Source: Armatimonadota bacterium (GTDB lineage: Bacteria > Armatimonadota > Zipacnadia > Zipacnadales > UBA11051). From it: 5,748 nt of DNA. The stretch lies in assembly GCA_003542955.1 (NCBI GenBank), contig DPJP01000095.1:1588-7335 (forward strand). The letters run 5' to 3'. Under the pieces are notes generated by a model, which saw nothing but the letters and a program-made list of their open reading frames with translations, was not told the origin of the DNA and did not search any database. Made by a program: the position numbers and the translations under genes. Numbering within the stretch: the first letter of the stretch is position 1; every line of letters starts with the position of its first letter. Positions 4,846 to 5,748 of the stretch are shown piece by piece.

Positions 4846-5748
4846 GTGAGCACGATCCAGAGCACCATTCCGCTCCTGTGCGTTCTCGCCACACTCATGC
4901 TGGCGATGGGGCCGGCCCGTCCACAGGATGTCGAGGACGCAGTGCCCACGGTGCCGGTGGTCGGCGACTGGGAGGACCTCGGAGTCGCAGTGCGCCGCTG
5001 CGGGTTGTACTCCCAGGCGCTGGCGCGTGACGCCGCGGGCAATGAGGTGCTTTGCCTGGGCTTCAAGGACACCGAGTGCTTCATGCTCCTGCTCGATCCG
5101 TACACCGGGGAAGGCCGCCAGGTGACCTTTGAGGGCGTGAGTGCGCAGATATGGAGTATCTGCGCGCACTCGAACGGAATGGTCTACGCCACGCTGGGCT
5201 CCGGCGACATGTTCGAGGTCGACCCCACGACGGCGACCTACCGACACATGGGGCGGCCGCCGGAGGGTGAGCAGGTCGTCTGGGAGCTGTACGAGGGTCC
5301 CGACGGCCACCTCTATGGCGGCACCTACCCGAACGCCAAACTCGCGCGCGTGGACCTGCGCACCGGGCAGGTCGAGGACCTCGGACGGATCGACCCCGAG
5401 CAGATGTACGTCCGCACCATCGCCATCAAGGGCGATTACGTCTATTGCGGTTGTGGACCGACGAAGCCTGCCGTCTGGGCCTACCACATCCCGACGGGGG
5501 AGAAGACGCAGATACTGCCAGACGAAGCCCGAGATGGCCCCGGCTGGGGACGGCCTCTGAAGATGCTCGATGGCGAGGTCTACGTCTACGGTGCGGGTGA
5601 CGGGCGCTACCATGTCGACGGGCTGAGTGTTGAACCAGTCGACCGAAAGCTCCGCGCGGCGCTCCTGCAGCTCAAGGACGGCCGCTACGTTCAGACCGAG
5701 GACCGCTCGGGCCCGGATCGCGTCTACTTCCTGCTGGATGATCGGGGG
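4846..5748 (+). CDS. Secreted beta-propeller-like protein, partial (runs off right edge)
   Basis: Open for 301 codons from the GTG at 4846 to the window end with no stop. Residues 8-22 (IPLLCVLATLMLAMG) form a hydrophobic core followed by PARPQD. This looks like a Sec signal peptide, possibly cleaved after A24, although the first seven residues carry no positive charge. The rest shows repeated strands of the form (V/L)Y-x-(G/T) at about 68 (VLCLGF), 113 (VYATLG), 156 (LYGGTY), 199 (VYCGCG) and 245-249 (VYVYG), a period of about 43-46 residues. Several are followed by (V/A)D..TG..., as in VDLRTGQVEDLGR and YHIPTGEKTQILP. This is what beta-propeller blades look like. Similar propellers in other bacteria lie near polysaccharide-degrading genes, from memory. 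No catalytic signature was recognised, so binding or enzymatic function is open. Probably the third gene of the LacI-type operon. Confidence 0.8.
   Translation, partial: MSTIQSTIPLLCVLATLMLAMGPARPQDVEDAVPTVPVVGDWEDLGVAVRRCGLYSQALARDAAGNEVLCLGFKDTECFMLLLDPYTGEGRQVTFEGVSAQIWSICAHSNGMVYATLGSGDMFEVDPTTATYRHMGRPPEGEQVVWELYEGPDGHLYGGTYPNAKLARVDLRTGQVEDLGRIDPEQMYVRTIAIKGDYVYCGCGPTKPAVWAYHIPTGEKTQILPDEARDGPGWGRPLKMLDGEVYVYGAGDGRYHVDGLSVEPVDRKLRAALLQLKDGRYVQTEDRSGPDRVYFLLDDRG

Noticed and set aside
4456..5613. 385-codon open frame on the minus strand, antisense to the prepilin-like and propeller genes
   Set aside because: No recognisable domain or signal. It crosses two well-supported genes, and long antisense frames are expected in GC-rich DNA with this codon bias.

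Overview
GC-rich bacterial window with six protein-coding genes, two of them cut by the window edges. The prepilin-like protein at 4060-4743 carries the N-terminal block [12 protein letters not shown], then [17 protein letters not shown], then [13 protein letters not shown] associate this pattern with Armatimonadota (with relatives in Planctomycetes and Lentisphaerae), where such genes form large paralogous families. An Armatimonadota-like genome is therefore my best guess, without certainty.

Left half (1-2843), a sugar/polyol-type oxidation module. A Gfo/Idh/MocA oxidoreductase (minus strand, only its N-terminal 154 residues in the window) is divergent from a two-gene operon. That operon encodes a histidinol-dehydrogenase-family enzyme (783-2051) and a classical short-chain dehydrogenase/reductase (2079-2843). 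The HisD homologue looks like the catabolic, HpsN-type branch of the family rather than a histidine-biosynthesis enzyme. There are no other his genes nearby, its neighbours are dehydrogenases, and the AGPTE and RYTGGVWVGKFLKT signatures fit HpsN better. The 318-bp divergent spacer holds an AT-rich island with a perfect TATAAT on the minus strand and an 11-bp direct repeat at 15-bp spacing, then two small hairpins in the presumed hisD-like leader.

Middle (2844-3039), a spacer with a canonical four-run G-quadruplex motif just after the SDR stop. It then holds a well-formed sigma70-type promoter (TTGACA, 17 bp, TATGCT) and a 28-bp LacI/CcpA-type double operator lying between the predicted transcription start and the LacI start codon.

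Right half (3040-5748), a putative LacI-led operon: a LacI-family regulator, a prepilin-like (DUF1559-type, H-X9-DG-like) protein whose Shine-Dalgarno overlaps the regulator's stop codon, and a secreted beta-propeller-like protein running off the right edge. The layout suggests an autoregulated, ligand-responsive unit whose outputs are extracytoplasmic: a pilin-like surface protein and an exported propeller. The left-hand genes would supply intracellular oxidation of a sugar, polyol or related compound. The functional link between the two halves is inference; no LacI-type operator is visible in front of the left-hand operon.

No tRNA, rRNA, CRISPR array, insertion sequence or phage gene was seen.
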